Of a stretch of 64,000 bases of DNA, positions 33,429 through 46,222 are shown piece after piece. Position 1 is the first letter of the stretch. Every line of letters begins with the position of its first letter. Under the pieces are notes generated by a model. It had not been told where the DNA came from and made no database searches. It saw only the letters and a list, made by a program, of their open reading frames with translations. Position numbers and translations under genes: made by a program. This DNA comes from Isoetes taiwanensis (Eukaryota; Streptophyta; Lycopodiopsida; Isoetales; Isoetaceae). The stretch lies in the NCBI GenBank assembly GCA_021234155.1, contig JAJEKV010000048.1, positions 1,703,873-1,767,872 of the forward strand. The letters are read 5' to 3'.

Positions 33429-34872
33429 ATGTCTCAACAACCGAGTTCGTCTCATCAGCAATATACTATTTCTCGTCAGCCGAGAGAAGTGGCTGATGAA
33501 TCTGGGCAAGGGGGCAACTTCTCCTTCCCGTCCTCTTTGAGAACTCCAGATGACTTGTATTCCCTTCTCTACCTACATTATTGGAGGTTAGGGCACAAGA
33601 ACTACAGGGAGCAGAGGAACAAGCTAGAACAAATGAAGCGTGTGCAAAAGAGCTGTTGAGGCTGAGGGCAATGGTAGAAGTGGCCAAGAAAGAAGGTGTC
33701 ACAATTACAAAGGTGCATGGAGTTGCATGTGACATGGGCCCAGGTTGTTGCCCGCAAGAGCGGATTATGAGGATGTGGAGGCTAATTTAGATGCCAAATA
33801 GTTTGACGCCGACTGGCCAAGCAGGAGAGCAGGCAAATATAAAGCATACGACTGCAAGATCCCTGAAGTCCGAGCTAAAGCTTTGAAGAGGTGGGTCCAA
33901 GTGAAAGGAACGATGATAAAAAACCATGAATTCAGCAAGAGGTTTGCCAAGCAAGTGTATTATGAGATTGTGAAAGGGGAGCCTGTAAATTATGCTAGCA
34001 GAAAATGGAAACAAGGAAGCGGTAGTGGTAGCAGCAAGAGAGTGAAGCAGATGAATGATTCTGAAAACGCCCTTGGTAATGAACCCGTAACTATAACTTA
34101 TTTACTTCCAGATGCTATAAAACTTTTAGAAGTGGCGGGGGGTTGCGGCAGCTGGTGCAGTGGCAGAAGAGGTAGATCTGAAGTCAGCTAGAAAATGAAA
34201 GAAGTAGAAATCTTACTCTGTTAAAGGAGAACTTGCACTTAAAAGATCGTGCAAATGCTCACAACAAGATGACTGCGGAATTAGCAGACAGAAAGAATCA
34301 ACTTGCAGCTTTGGGTAGGGAAAACACGGTGTTGAGAGTAGACAATGAGCATATGCGCGGTTTCCCCAGAGCCTTAGATTCTGATCCCCTTAGAGTCTCG
34401 AAGGAGCAGGGTATTGCATAACGCCCTCCCAAATACCTATATGAGAGTCAGTGGGAGGATGTAAAGAATGGGGACTACATATATTGTCAAAGTTGTGGGG
34501 ACACTTTGACCCAAGTTGGTTGGTATGCCTTGGGATGTGGACATCGTCTGTATTTGAGGTGTTTGTTGGATTGGATGATGGGCAGTAGGTTCTGTCCAGC
34601 GGAGGATAGATCTATTATATCGGAGCAACAATATACCATGCTTAACATGCAATCACACATGCCCAATTGCTCGCAGGAGGGACGGAATGGCTCATGCGTT
34701 CCAAAGCCAACGTGAGATGGACCTTTGGAGGGGGGTGGAAGAACCGCGTGAAGGTGAGGATGTACCAGATATTAACCAGTACCTGCCTCCCGCTCCTGGG
34801 CCACAGGGTGATTGGGTGAACCCTGGTCCAGACGTGGTGGTGGAGGATCAGGATGATTACTTTGTCCCGTGA
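33429..34872 (+). pseudogene. Decayed gene for a coiled-coil protein with a RING-like finger
   Basis: Several open segments in shifting frames form one former protein. It starts with an MSQQPSSSHQQYTISRQPRE low-complexity region, then a coiled coil (QGAEEQARTNEACAKELLRL). A basic region follows (RAKALKRWVQVKG and KRFAKQVYYEIVKGEPVNYA), then a Ser/Gly linker. A second coiled coil (AELADRKNQLAALGRENTVL) leads to the finger: YCQSCGDTLTQVGWYALGCG, then HRLYLRCLLDWMMGSRFCP. Cys/His spacing resembles RING fingers of ubiquitin ligases, though the last Cys pair is incomplete. An acidic Pro-rich tail ends at 34,872. Several stops (for example after DAK at 33,798) and frameshifts indicate a pseudogene. 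No introns are seen. Confidence 0.5.
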
Positions 34873-35228
34873 GCTTCGAATACACTTTTATCTATATTAT
34901 TTTTTTGATATTTTTCCCTAAGATCTTAGATGCACATGAACCAACATTCGTTGACGAGGATTTGTTTTTCTTAATAGAATTTTGGAGGTTGCGTTGCCGC
35001 ATTGAGTTGTTTGTGTAATAGTTAAGTATGCGAGTGAGTCAAAACATCTGCACATGCAATATATTTGACATCTGGACTTCTAGTCAGGCCTTCTTTTCTT
35101 TGAACATCATGATAGATAAAATCATGGTGATCACTGAAAAGAAGGGACAGATGTCAATTGGGATTAGTGGACTAACTATCATCTCTTTCACCCTGGCTTA
35201 GTCTTTTTTTGTTTGTATGTTTGATGTA

Positions 35229-35283
35229 TCTAAAGTGCCCCCTAGGATGAGTTTGCTCACTCATTTTAGGTGGCACTTTAGAT
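35229..35283. repeat. Stem-loop with arms of about 20 bp
   Basis: CTAAAGTGCCCCCTAGGATG pairs with the later CATTTTAGGTGGCACTTTAG across a short loop, with a few mismatches. It lies between the RING-like pseudogene and the gag-protease remnant and might mark an element end. Confidence 0.6.
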
Positions 35284-36076
35284 TATTCAAATAGGAAAAT
35301 TGAAAAGGGAGTAAGTCTAGAGCACGACCCTCTTGAATGGTTGTCAACTTACCAGGCTTGTATTGTCCGTGGCAAACAATATAGATTTCTCGGAATTCTT
35401 GTTACCTCATTTACAAATAGCGAGCTTTGCTCTCGCTCTCTTTTGGCGACTCTTTGTGTCAATGTAGCTTAGTTATTTTGCTAGGTTATATTACACAAAG
35501 AGGCTCTAAATGGGAGGTGGAGTAGAAATCGTTCGTTCTAGAGGTAAAAGTTCTCGTATACAAGTTGTTATGATGTCAGAGGTGAGAGCGTACCTATGTG
35601 GAATGACCTCTGTGTCTGTGATGGTATGAGTAAGAGGTTGGAATACCATGGGTGGTTCAGCACTCTGGGTAGAGAAAAATAGAGGGTGTTGAGTGGCGTC
35701 AATTAAGGGTTGCTTCATGACGGCAGCTGCATCAACGATGCCTTGAGGAGTGTCATCATCAGGAAAGATGTCAACATGCTGAATGCAATTGCAAGGCGCA
35801 AGATAAGGATCCATCAAGGTGGCCACAGCGTGGTCTTGATCAAGACTCATATCTCCCCACGGATCAACATACTCGGGGTAGGAAGGCAAAGGTAGACCAG
35901 CGGCGGGAGCTTGGACTTGATAAGTGTTTTGAAGCTCTTCCGAATCACTATCAGAGAGTGATGGTTCCGCGTGTTCAATGGAGATGAGTTTACCTGTTTT
36001 GAGATCCGTTATGGCATTCCAATGTGCCATCAGTGATGACAAGTTGATCAGTGGCCCAATAGTGAATGCTTTTAGC

Positions 36077-36345
36077 CTAGCAGAGAAAAGGGCGTCTAAC
36101 CAGCATTTCATAATCACCTGGATCCTTACCAGCTTTCCAAACCCCAAATTCCAAGGGGAATTTGAGATCATCAATACTGATATGAAGAAGAGGAGTGACA
36201 CCTTGAGGTCTCGTGATGTGGCCATTGGCAAGCTTGATATTATAAGGAGCACGATAAAGTTGAGTTATGCCCAATTGTCTCCGAAGTTTATCTGTGATGA
36301 GTTGATAACACTACCTCCATCAATCTGCACATGATTAATTTGTTG
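36077..36345 (-). pseudogene. Retroelement aspartic protease remnant
   Basis: VQIDGGSVIN at about 36,330 is the active-site Asp motif (D-G-G here). A frameshift leads to LITDKLRRQLGITQLYRAPY, then NIKLANGHITRPQGVTPLLH and DPGDYEMLVRRPFL. It follows the gag region, as expected for the protease that processes the polyprotein. Confidence 0.7.
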
Positions 36346-37433
36346 ATTGCCAACAGTAGCATGAACCGTGGGTGTAGAAGTGGCTACTGTGCCTACAAGA
36401 ACTGTGGGCAGTGGCAACTATTCCTTGAGGCAGGACACAGCTTTAGGATGGTAGAGAGACTGAGTGGAATCTTGATTTTGGCAAGCTCCTCTTGTAGCTC
36501 CAAAGGAACATGAGCAAAGGGATCAGCAGGATCCAACGGTGCAGGTGTTTGAGGCATCGACGCAGAGACTTCCTTGAGGAGTTCTACTTCAGCAGCAACG
36601 TTCGGATACTGCTGAGTGCGTGAGGGGTCTTTGACTCCGAAGGCGCATCCTAACGTTGTTGAGCGCGTGTGGTGGCATGAACATTAGCAAGCATACGTCC
36701 TTCGGCAGCTTGCATAAGCTTAAGGATACTCTGGTGAATTTTAGGCATAACATGAGGCATAAGCTTGTCAAGATCTGGGTCAAAATGGATCGTCTTTTGG
36801 TCCTCATGAGGAATAGTGTCCACCGCAAAAGCTGGTTGCGTGTCGTGAGGGATGATCGTCAAGGGGCGTGTGCCCAGATGCTGGCGTGAGACTAGACTTA
36901 CCCAATTAGATTGTTGAATCAGAGGATTGAGGGCTTGATATATTTCTTCTTGAGTCTGTTGATCAAGGGCTGCAGATGGAGTCGCATGTTGGGGTCGCTA
37001 TTGTTGAGGTGCATGAGGTGGTTTCTTCAATACGGGTCGAGGGCCCTGTTTACCATTAGCGACCCACATTTGATAAGCAGTGAGGCGGACTGAGGTAGTT
37101 TAATTTGTGTCCGGGAGCTGTACCTAGACCTGAGGAAGTTGGGGCAACGCCATGGTGGTGTGGCCCCATTCTTGACAATGATAGCATTGAGCTTTGGAAG
37201 GATCAAAGGGAGTGCGTGAGTTTTGACCCCGTGACTGCTGAGGTTGCTGATATTGTGGAGATGTTGTTGATATTGCTGTTGCTGTGAATATTGTTGAGAC
37301 GTGGTTTGAACCTGGAAGACCTTTTTTTGTCGGAAAGGTGTAGGATGAGCACGGATGCATTCTTCAGTGGCATGATTGCACATGTTGCCGCGTTTGCAGT
37401 GAGGAAGACCATTAGTGAAATTGCATTCGTTGG

Positions 37434-37853
37434 TCAGGTGCCTTGATACATGCATACGTGACACCAAATTTGACTGCGTTGTGGAGGAGCAAACTGATGA
37501 GGTTGGACCGTATTTTCTGGAACTATGACAGGGGGCATAAAAGGAAGATCTATGAGAGGAACACCACGGGAAGACACATTAACAGAATGGTTGACCAACT
37601 CGATCGCTTGGTCCAACGTCTTGGGGTCCAAGTACTCAGTCATAAGACGAATAGAAGGAGGAAGACCTTGTAGAAACCAAACCAGAATCTGGCTCTGCGT
37701 AGGGTATTCTTTGAGCTTGCTAACGAGAATATGGAGATGATCCGCAAAATCAGGGGCAGACTCCGTGGGTTGTTGTTGGAGATCATTGAGTTGCTTAAGA
37801 AGCTGTTGATCATCATCCGTGGTACCATAATGTGAGACAAATGCAGTCTTCAT
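37434..37853 (-). pseudogene. Retrotransposon gag capsid-like segment
   Basis: KTAFVSHYGTTDDDQQLLKQ, then LNDLQQQPTESAPDFADHLH and ILVWFLQGLPPSIRLMTEYL match the helical capsid part of plant Ty3-type gag (retrotrans_gag). It is followed downstream by a Gln-rich stretch and CYHCQEWGHTTMA, a CCHC knuckle that has lost its last Cys. Confidence 0.7.
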
Positions 37854-39750
37854 TTCTTGCCAGTTCTATTTCCAATGACTTTTATTGGCCATAAGCCACT
37901 GATGAGGAGCGCCACGCAGCGTGGTGGAAAAAATATGGAGTTTGAGTTGTGGCTGAGAGTGACATTTAGAATAGCCAGAGCTTCAAATTCCTCCATATGT
38001 GCTTAAGCACTTTGATCAAGGGGCTTCCCTTGAGATTCCCAAAAATTGGATATGTAAGCTTGAGATTGTGGGCAGTTGACTTGCGTATAAAGTGGTGGAG
38101 CATAAGAAGGAATATAACTTTGAGGCACAGCTATGGGTTGAGAACAAGGGAGTTGCATGGGGGCCGTGAAACCAGGAGGTCCTGAGAGAGGGGCGTCAGC
38201 TGGCAATATGCCATGGGTGCCATCCTCATTCAGTTTAAGATCACCAATATTGTAGACTTGAACCGGAGGTTGAAAAGAGGGAGAAGACTGAAATTCTTGA
38301 ACATGAGGAGGACCAAAAGAAACATGAAGATAGCCCATACCATGCTTGGGAGAAGATGGCTGGGAAGGCAACGATGTTGGTCCAGAGGGGATGTGAATAT
38401 AAGTGTTGTCTGGCGGATGAAAATAATGAGAAGTTTGATGCACGGGGTTATGATGTGCTGACTGTGGTCGAGAACAGTGTTTGCAAGCAGGGGGAGACCC
38501 CAGCTGGGAGCAAACATGAGGGATAGGCGGTGCTGACTGAGCACGGAAGCAAGCATGGCCTCGTTCAATATCATAATCAGGATCATACATGTCGCGAGCA
38601 GGCTCCCTGCGCTGATGGCGATCCAATCGAACCGTAGCTTGGCTGAGAAGTTCCTCCGGAGTAAAGGTACGAGAAGATATCTTCGAAAGGGGAAAAAAGA
38701 ACTAAGACCCAGCAGCAGCGACAGTGTTTAGGGTCTGGGTTCGGGATCACCTGCAAGACAGCCCTCTGTGAGGACCCTTGGATCAAGAGGGAAATCCTAG
38801 CTGAGTGTCACGCGGGATTTTGCAAAGAGATCAGAAAAGGAAGAAAGAAACAAACAGAAAGTGAAAGACAATATGCCAAGATAAGGTCCTTTGAATATCA
38901 ATACGAGTACATGAAATCTCGTCAAGCTAGAGGAATGAAATGAGACAACACTAAAATCTTATCTAAAAACTCAAGATCTATCTCTACTGATATATATAGT
39001 ACAATGGCCTTGGGCCCAGAATAGATAGATGGCAGATCTCGGTCACCAACTCCTGCATCATATGCATGATTTCAAGGAATCTGGCACTGGCAGTGCCTTC
39101 ATTAGTGTCTGGAATGCCGCTAAGTTAGGGCCGAACTCCACGGAGGCCGTCATTTGTCTTGTCTGGCTCTCTTCTTTAACGGGGATGTGGACTTCTGCGT
39201 GGTCTTTGGCGGGAGCATGGTTTGTTACCTGATGCTTGACCTGGTCCCTTGTTTCTGCCCGGCGTGGAATTTAGGAATAGTCATGTGCCTGGATGCACAG
39301 GACTAACATGATGGTGCTTGGGGGAGTGGCTATGGGGAGCAAGAGAATGAGAACGAAAGTTAAAATGTAGAAGCCAAAGCCTTGAATAAAATATCCAAGT
39401 TAAAAGCATACCTCAATGGTTTTAATAGGTAGTTAAGTTAAGTTGAGGCATAATATAGTGAGGATCTTTAAAAAAAGGCAAAGGACCTTACTGGTTCATA
39501 TTAGTGACTTTCAAACAATTTCAACCTCTTTGCAATTTTACACCTTCTCATATATACTTCTTTCTAGAATTTCACTCGAACTAGCAATATAATCTATTTT
39601 TTACCAGGACTGCCTTTACCTCCTAATAGCCTCGATAGATTTGTATCGGCGCTTTCTGAAGAGTTCGTGTGCTTTTTGTTTCAGTATGCAGATAAAAAGT
39701 ACTGGTCACTGCTAGTTCCCTTATGTATTAGGTAATTGCCATGAGGAGGG

Positions 39751-39840
39751 TCATTCCGCCCAGTAAAGTCTCCGATGGCTTCGCTAGACGAGGCGGCGCA
39801 CGAGTCTGGCAGAGCCGCCGGAGACTTTACTGGCAGAATG
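39751..39840. repeat. GC-rich stem-loop with 20-bp arms
   Basis: CATTCCGCCCAGTAAAGTCTC and GAGACTTTACTGGCAGAATG are near-perfect inverted arms around about 48 bp of GC-rich loop, which contains its own partial pairing. It stands out from the AT-rich surroundings and may be a miniature element or the core of one. Confidence 0.7.
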
Positions 39841-40485
39841 CCTGATTCAGTGCAATTACTAGATGTAATCACCACATGGTTCATATTACGAACAGAAGAT
39901 CTACGATGGCTATCGCGTTCTCCTTAGAATGTCAGCTTTAGAAGTACTGGCTCCGGCAAAAAACTATGAATCCTTAAAAAAAAATTATCCAGTATCTAAC
40001 TCTTGATTTAGCTTGCTCAGAGCCCTTCACCGGACAAAAGAGCTGAAGATATGCTAATATGGAGGAAAGAAGGGATTTGTGTCAAATATGCTATGGGTTA
40101 TTCAAAAGGGAAAACACAAGCCAGAGAGAATAATCAGCCCTGTAGCAGCGAGAATAATCAGCGAGATAATCAATCCGGTGGCAGCACTGAGAATAATCGG
40201 CATTGTTCAAAGAAAGCACATGCATTCATCAAACTAAGAAAGATAAACCAAGAAATAAGAAAATAAAAGGCAAAGGTATGCTGGTGGGTATCAAAAGCAT
40301 GCGTCCGGACGTATGCTTATAACAGGCTTTTATCCCGCTTAAAGCACCCCTGCTTTTGCTTAATTTGGGTGTTGGTGGGCGTAACCGCCTGTTATTTTTT
40401 CCACGCCCTTCATGTACTCACATGTCCACCTCAGCAAGGAACCGTTAGGAAATGATCGTGGGATTTTGGCTGCATTTTCGCGTGA

Positions 40486-40946
40486 GTGGTTGTACGTTGC
40501 AAATTCGAGCCCAGAACTACTTCAGCTCATGGCCCGCGCAAATTCTCCCTCCAATTCACTTATTCTCCCTCTGTCAAGAAATTCATGGCACTCCCTGATA
40601 CCGGCCTGGAGGCAATCACACTTTTAACATTGGATTTTTGGCCTGATGAATTTCAATACACTGTTCCAGATTTGTTGGATCTCACTGAAACACATGAGAT
40701 ATCCTGTGAAGATCCAGTTTCCTCTGCAATTTACAAGAAATTGGATGCACAGAGAAAGAGAGATGCCTGATTACGGAATAAGATGAGAAAAATAGCATTT
40801 GAACGGGAAGATCTGAGCATGAGACGCAGGCAAGAAATAGCCAAGCTTATAGCTGATTACTTCAACAAGCTTACCAAGAAGCATTCACCCAAAATCAAGG
40901 CCGATGTGATGAAGAGGATGGTTCAACACCACGAAATGGAAATCTG
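40486..40946 (+). pseudogene. Unrecognised reading frame with one internal stop
   Basis: The frame reads LPDTGLEAITLLTLDFWPDE and TVPDLLDLTETHEISCEDPV, a TGA at 40,768-40,770, then a basic helical stretch KIAFEREDLSMRRRQEIAKL ending at 40,946. Composition before and after the stop is consistent with one protein, so a decayed gene is plausible. I do not recognise the family. Confidence 0.3.
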
Positions 40947-41157
40947 AGAACCTGGAATTTTGCCAAATCCAAAGGAATGCATGGCAGTGGGGGTCTTGCT
41001 CAACAACTTGAAACAGACAATGGTAGTCATAAAGACGCAAAGGAACCATGATATTTGGAGAGCCAGAACCTCGACACTGGTGATGGCTTCGTCCACAAAA
41101 TCGAGATGCAATTCCACTACGGCATGGCTATTAGGTACATCTAATTCTTGATTTCAT

Positions 41158-41267
41158 GTCTGTGTTTCTTTATGCTTTTAAGTGCTTGTATCTGTTGAGT
41201 GCTCGAAATTAAGTCTGTGCTTCTTTATGCTATTAAGTGCTTGTATCTGCTGAGTGCTGCTGGCTGG
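41158..41267 (+). repeat. 55-bp tandem duplication
   Basis: GTCTGTGTTTCTTTATGCT at 41,158 recurs at 41,213, followed in both by AAGTGCTTGTATCTG. Confidence 0.85.
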
Positions 41268-41269
41268 GA

Positions 41270-43880
41270 GAGGTTCATTGAATAATGTGCAATATTTCTT
41301 ATGATAGGTTTTAAAATGGCAATAATTTCAACTGCTGCATTATGAAAATCGGAAGCCATCCTTGGATATGGTCCGTGGTCTAGCTTCCAAAGGAGGTTGA
41401 GGTGCGATTCTCTCACCCCTGCTTGCAAGCAAAGCATTACAGTCTGGAAACAAAATAGTAGAGTCTCTCCTTGCAAGAAGGATGTTGTGAACAATGTTGG
41501 AGATTCAAGCTTCCAAATTTCTTATCCCGTGCACTTTATGGAGGTCACACAGGTATAAGTTTCCATACAAAAGCTCCTTGCAATTCTTGCATAAACATTT
41601 CTAACCAAAGGCCACCATTCAGCTGCAGCTTTTTCAACAATATAAAAAGGCACATCTTGAATACCCTGTTTGCTTAACACTAAACCTGTCCTTGGGACCA
41701 TTCCTGATCCATGGACCAGAACTGGCCCACATGACCTCTGCCACTTAAACCCACGTAACTCACGAAAGAAATTTCAATTTTATAATATACCAACGTCATT
41801 TGAGTCTTCACTTATTTCTTAATGATCTCTGAGAATTTCAAGATCAATGGAGTCACCTATACTTTGTGGTGATTGCTCAAACATTGGAGAATTTGGCAGT
41901 TTTTACACCAGTCCAGAACTGTCTTCTTCGATATTTCTAGCATAAAGTGACCTAAACCTTGCTAAAGTTGGAGGTATTTGCCTGTTTATCATAGAATACA
42001 TTGAGTTTTATGTTCCCATATTTTCTTGCTATCATTTGAAATCGGTGGAAGCTGCCAAACCCTATTTTGGTCAAAAAAGCTGCTTGAGGTTTAAGAATTG
42101 TTAGTCTCTCATTATAACAAGTTTTGATTTAATTCTTGTGGCCATGAGTTGCTAACTATACGAGCTATAGTTTTATGATTTTTTGGAGTTTAAATAAGTC
42201 ATGTTAACCTTAATATTTATTAAAAGAATCTACTATACATAATTATGGACAAAAGTATATGTTAAAATGCTCCAATAACAACCATCCATAATGCCATGTG
42301 GGCAATAAATGATGCGTTCTCTTTATATCTACATAGAACATAACTTTTATCAACTTACATATAGTGTAACTAGGGTGTAACCATGTAATTTTTGGAATTC
42401 AAACATGATGTACAACAGCCGGATTAACACATTAGAGCATAAAAAGTTGGTCAACTCCATAATTATAGATCCAAAACTCCACAATGATTAAGCTAGTGAT
42501 GTTTATTGATGAATTCAAGTGGATTGTTGTGAAGTTTAGCCATGACAATATATAAATAGACCACATAATATTTCATATATGCTTCTTTGGTTCATAGAAA
42601 GAAACACTACTTTTTCCCAAATATGCCTTTAAAATGATTCAAAATGTGAGAAATGACATATATAGAGATCTCTTGTGACGTAGCGAGGGAAAGGTGATAT
42701 GTATGAGGTGACGTGCTGCGAGTTGGGATGCGATGGAGGGAGCACGGCGTGACTAAAGAGAAGAGCTATACTGTGACGGAAGGAGTCAGGCGGAAGGGAA
42801 TTTGGGGCGGGCAGAAGTTGTGAAGGAGCAGACTAGGGGAAAATACGGATTCTAGGGCTTGGAGCCGGGATGCTAGATTTCATGGATGCCAGAGAATTGA
42901 GCAAGCAAACTGAGAGTACGTGCGATTTGATTTGCTAGGTATATTGGAAGGAAGTACAAAGCAGGTTGAAGGAGGAAAGAGAATTGAGAAAGCCAATCAA
43001 GGTGAGTAATATATATTTTGTTATTTGGGAAGTGATTCGTTCTTAGGCCTTTTGTGCGTCTGCCATGCCTTTAGTTTTTGCCTGCTATCAGGCCATCATC
43101 TGTTAGAGAGGAGTCCAAGGTATTAAGTATCAAACGGCAAGTAATACGTTCTTAAGCCTTTTGTGTATCTGCCATGCGTTCAGTTTTTGCCTGCTGTCGG
43201 GTCATCATCCAGCAATTTCGGAGCTGCCTGGTACTAATTAACCTTGCATAACTGGTTGAGATTGAAAACGATTGTTTCTAGTCACCTCCATCAAAATGAT
43301 ATGCTCTCTATTTGTAGAAAGAAGAGAAATGGGTGAAAGCAATATGATGGAAAGAAATCGTATGAAAAGAATGAAAGGCTGTCTTGGAGCTACAAAAACC
43401 AGCTACTTAAGGAAGTGACTTATTTTTAGTATGTTCCATTGTGTTCAATGATATACTGGCTTTGGGGTATCTGAAAATGTGAAGTTAGTGTGCGTTATTG
43501 CCCTCTTAAGTTCGTTCTGAAGTTTGAACTAGCAAAGTATAAATTCAGCTTGAATACTATAGAGTCTTGAATATTTGTTAAACCACATGCAGCATGGCAT
43601 GACAAATCATATGACTTTTGCAGCCTTCTTTATGTGTATCTTGCACATAAGATCTTAGGTGCATCGATGTTAGTTTTTTATGCTTTGTGTGGTTATTCAC
43701 AATAAGATGATATCTGAACATAATGCTATGCAAAATGTTCCGTTAATATGATGATTTGCCTTTAATTCTTTGCAAAGGCTTTTGTTTGAGAACGTGGTAA
43801 AGCACACTTTCTGAATTAAGTGCATCGAGAATACGTTTTAAGCCTGCCGTCAGACACATCCCAAACAAATCTTCGCAGTC
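41270..43880. other. AT-rich intergenic region, no recognised gene
   Basis: Contains one imperfect 109-bp duplication (43,031 and 43,140). No open frame with domain resemblance was seen. Confidence 0.45.
43031..43215 (+). repeat. 109-bp imperfect direct duplication
   Basis: The segment containing CGTTCTTAGGCCTTTTGTG and TTTTTGCCTGCTATC recurs 109 bp later with several changes. Confidence 0.7.
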
Positions 43881-44003
43881 TAAGTGTCACTGGGCGTCAC
43901 AAAAAACCCAAGCAATCACAACCGCTCATATAGAATATTCTATGGCATATTATACTCAGAACAAATCGAGGCCTTCTATACGTCACTCCACCCTCCAACA
44001 ACA

Positions 44004-44025
44004 GGGTTGCCCCTACGGGCAACCC
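44004..44025. repeat. Perfect GGGTTGCCC hairpin followed by A-run
   Basis: GGGTTGCCC, a CTAC loop and GGGCAACCC form a perfect 9-bp stem, followed by AAAAAA. A close relative occurs at 55,085-55,109. Confidence 0.75.
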
Positions 44026-44199
44026 AAAAAAACAAACATGTTAAAACTGAAGAAATATTGGCTTGGCTGCCGCGATTACCAAATTATAACAGCTTTTCCC
44101 AATTACAGTTATTACGTCCCCAAAATATCTCTTCTCTATGATTTTGGCGTAGGTGGGCCGGAAAAAGGGGACCTGGAATTTTTTTTGTGTATGGTCTGA

Positions 44200-46217
44200 G
44201 GGGCGTTCTTTTTTCCTTCACTGCTATGCATGGTCGGAAGTAGCAGCTGTCGGGTTCACGGGGCTTCTAAGAACAGCCCGATGTGGGCGCCTCTGCCCAA
44301 ATGAAGCATCTTCGGCGTCTGTTCATAGAGAGGATGTAGATCGGGTAGGCATAGGGTGAAGGGGGTGTAAGCTGTGGTTTAGATCCTTCTTCATATATGG
44401 ACAGGGGTTGGACAGCAACTACATAGATGAAGAAATCGGCAGGAAACATGAAGATATCCTGTTCCGTTGGTTTGTGTGCAGGTCGAGAAGAGAGGTGCAG
44501 TTCGGCATAGAGGCCGGCATGAACAAATTCAATGTACAACCTTTTTTGTTTTATGCAATCGGCTGTTTTTAGCAGGCCATGGATGTTATTGATATGAATA
44601 GCAGAAGCTGCAGGAATTTAAGCCTTCTTTAACCGTCATTTCTCACCCATATCGTCTTTTTGTTGGGCTGTTTTAAGCCGAGCAAGAGATCCTAAATTCG
44701 CACTGTCTAAAAATTGTTGCTAGAAGGGCTGTCAGTGGTAAGGACGCCCCCAATATATGAAAGCATCTGTTGTTTGCATACTTCACTCTCTGTTCGTTCG
44801 GGATTGTGGGAACCTTAGATGCTGTCATGCATTGTTATTGGTGTACGTATATGAAGCGTATGGGGAGCGTGTTCATATACGGGGGTGTGAGATGTAAAAT
44901 CTGACACCCTTGATTTGGCATATCCTCACGACTATACCTTCATCCAATGAACAAAAACTAGTGAAAAGCACGTTTGATTACTTTTTACAGAAATTACAAG
45001 TTCTGATAATGTTCTTTCGCCTTTATACTTGGTAATATAAAGTTTCGTATATTAATGTCATCCATTGAATGCCATATTTGACATCAGAATGAGACATAAA
45101 TTCCCATACTCGTGACGTGATTATTTGCATATAACATTGAAAACAAAAAACACCATCCCAACAGATGCATGATGCATGCAATTTAAAAACCAAGAATTGA
45201 TGTGGAATGCGAAGAAGGCTAGGCAGTCGGGTTCGCGTTGATTTTTTTTCGTGGTAATTCGAAGATTAAGGATATTAAGGCTATTAAGGATATTCTAAGG
45301 CTATTAAGGACATTTAAAGGACTCAAGGAAGGGAGCCCTTGAGAGGTGCAGCCTGCATAAGGCAACACTTGTTAAACACATTATACTTCCAAACAATCTT
45401 GTTTATTTCAAGAACCATGTACATAATGAGACTAGAGAATGCCAAACTTCCAAAACGTTCCAAAACGTTTAAGCTAAGAATAAGAACAGTAGCCAATATT
45501 GGCACACATTTAAGCAGCTGTCAGTACTTTATGCTGGTAATGATAGAGGTCCAATGCATTTTGCTTAGCTTAAGGCATTCATGTTGTGAATAATAGCATA
45601 TTCTTCAAGTACTATACTGGAATGTACACTTCCAAAATCTAAATTGGTTGTGAAACAGAGAATTCTCACCACTGTAACATGTGGAATAGGGAACAGTTTG
45701 ACAACCACAGTACCAAGGACCACAGCATATCAGAATATCCAGCATATGCTTAGGAACCATTGCCCAATATGTGGCTTTCAAACTGGATTTCTCATTGATT
45801 TCTTCCGATGCTTCTTTGATTTGAAGCCACTTCTGTATACGTTGACGGGCTCGCACGAACTAAGAAATATATATATTATTGGCATATTGAAGGCAAAACT
45901 TCCCGTAAACAATTCCTTGCTTAAATCTTGTTGATCTTTGAATGTAAGAGCGGTGAAAATTTAGGCATTAAAATTTAGGCATTAAGATTGAAGATCAACC
46001 GTGATCGACTTGCTAACCTCCCCCTTCAGATAGGCTTCATATGGGAGATGGGAAGACCAGATACTAAATCCCAGAGCAGGCCTCTCCGGTTAGCCAGTTT
46101 CAAGAGTGGCTGCCCAACAACGAAAACAACCGAGAGTTTACAGCCAGTAACGGGTTTGGAGCAGTCATAGGCATATTCCAAGCATATACTGGCATATACC
46201 TATAATATGCCACAAAC
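44200..46217. other. Intergenic region, no recognised gene
   Basis: Holds short local repeats (AAGGATATTAAGGCTATT at 45,268-45,310; a 15-bp duplication at 45,957-45,985). The last 40 bp belong to a repeat interrupted by the chromovirus. Confidence 0.45.
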
Positions 46218-46222
46218 CCACA
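46218..46222. repeat. Target-site duplication CCACA (left)
   Basis: CCACA directly precedes the left LTR and recurs directly after the right LTR at 55,073-55,077. Confidence 0.9.

Larger units (their letters stand above)
35506..38786 (-). mobile_element. Decayed gag-protease retroelement fragment
   Basis: Minus-strand open segments in element order: a Pro/His/Gln-rich N-terminal region with FTPEELLSQATVRLDRHQRR (about 38,690-38,003), a gag capsid-like part, a degraded zinc knuckle and an aspartic protease. No reverse transcriptase or integrase follows before 35,500, and no LTR pair was identified, so the element is truncated or belonged to a non-autonomous type. Many stops and frameshifts are present. 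The region 39,000-38,790 upstream may be its leader. Confidence 0.65.

Noticed and set aside
44153-44539. Open frames near 44.2-44.5 kb considered as a gene
   Set aside because: Short overlapping frames on both strands, no domain, no splice context.
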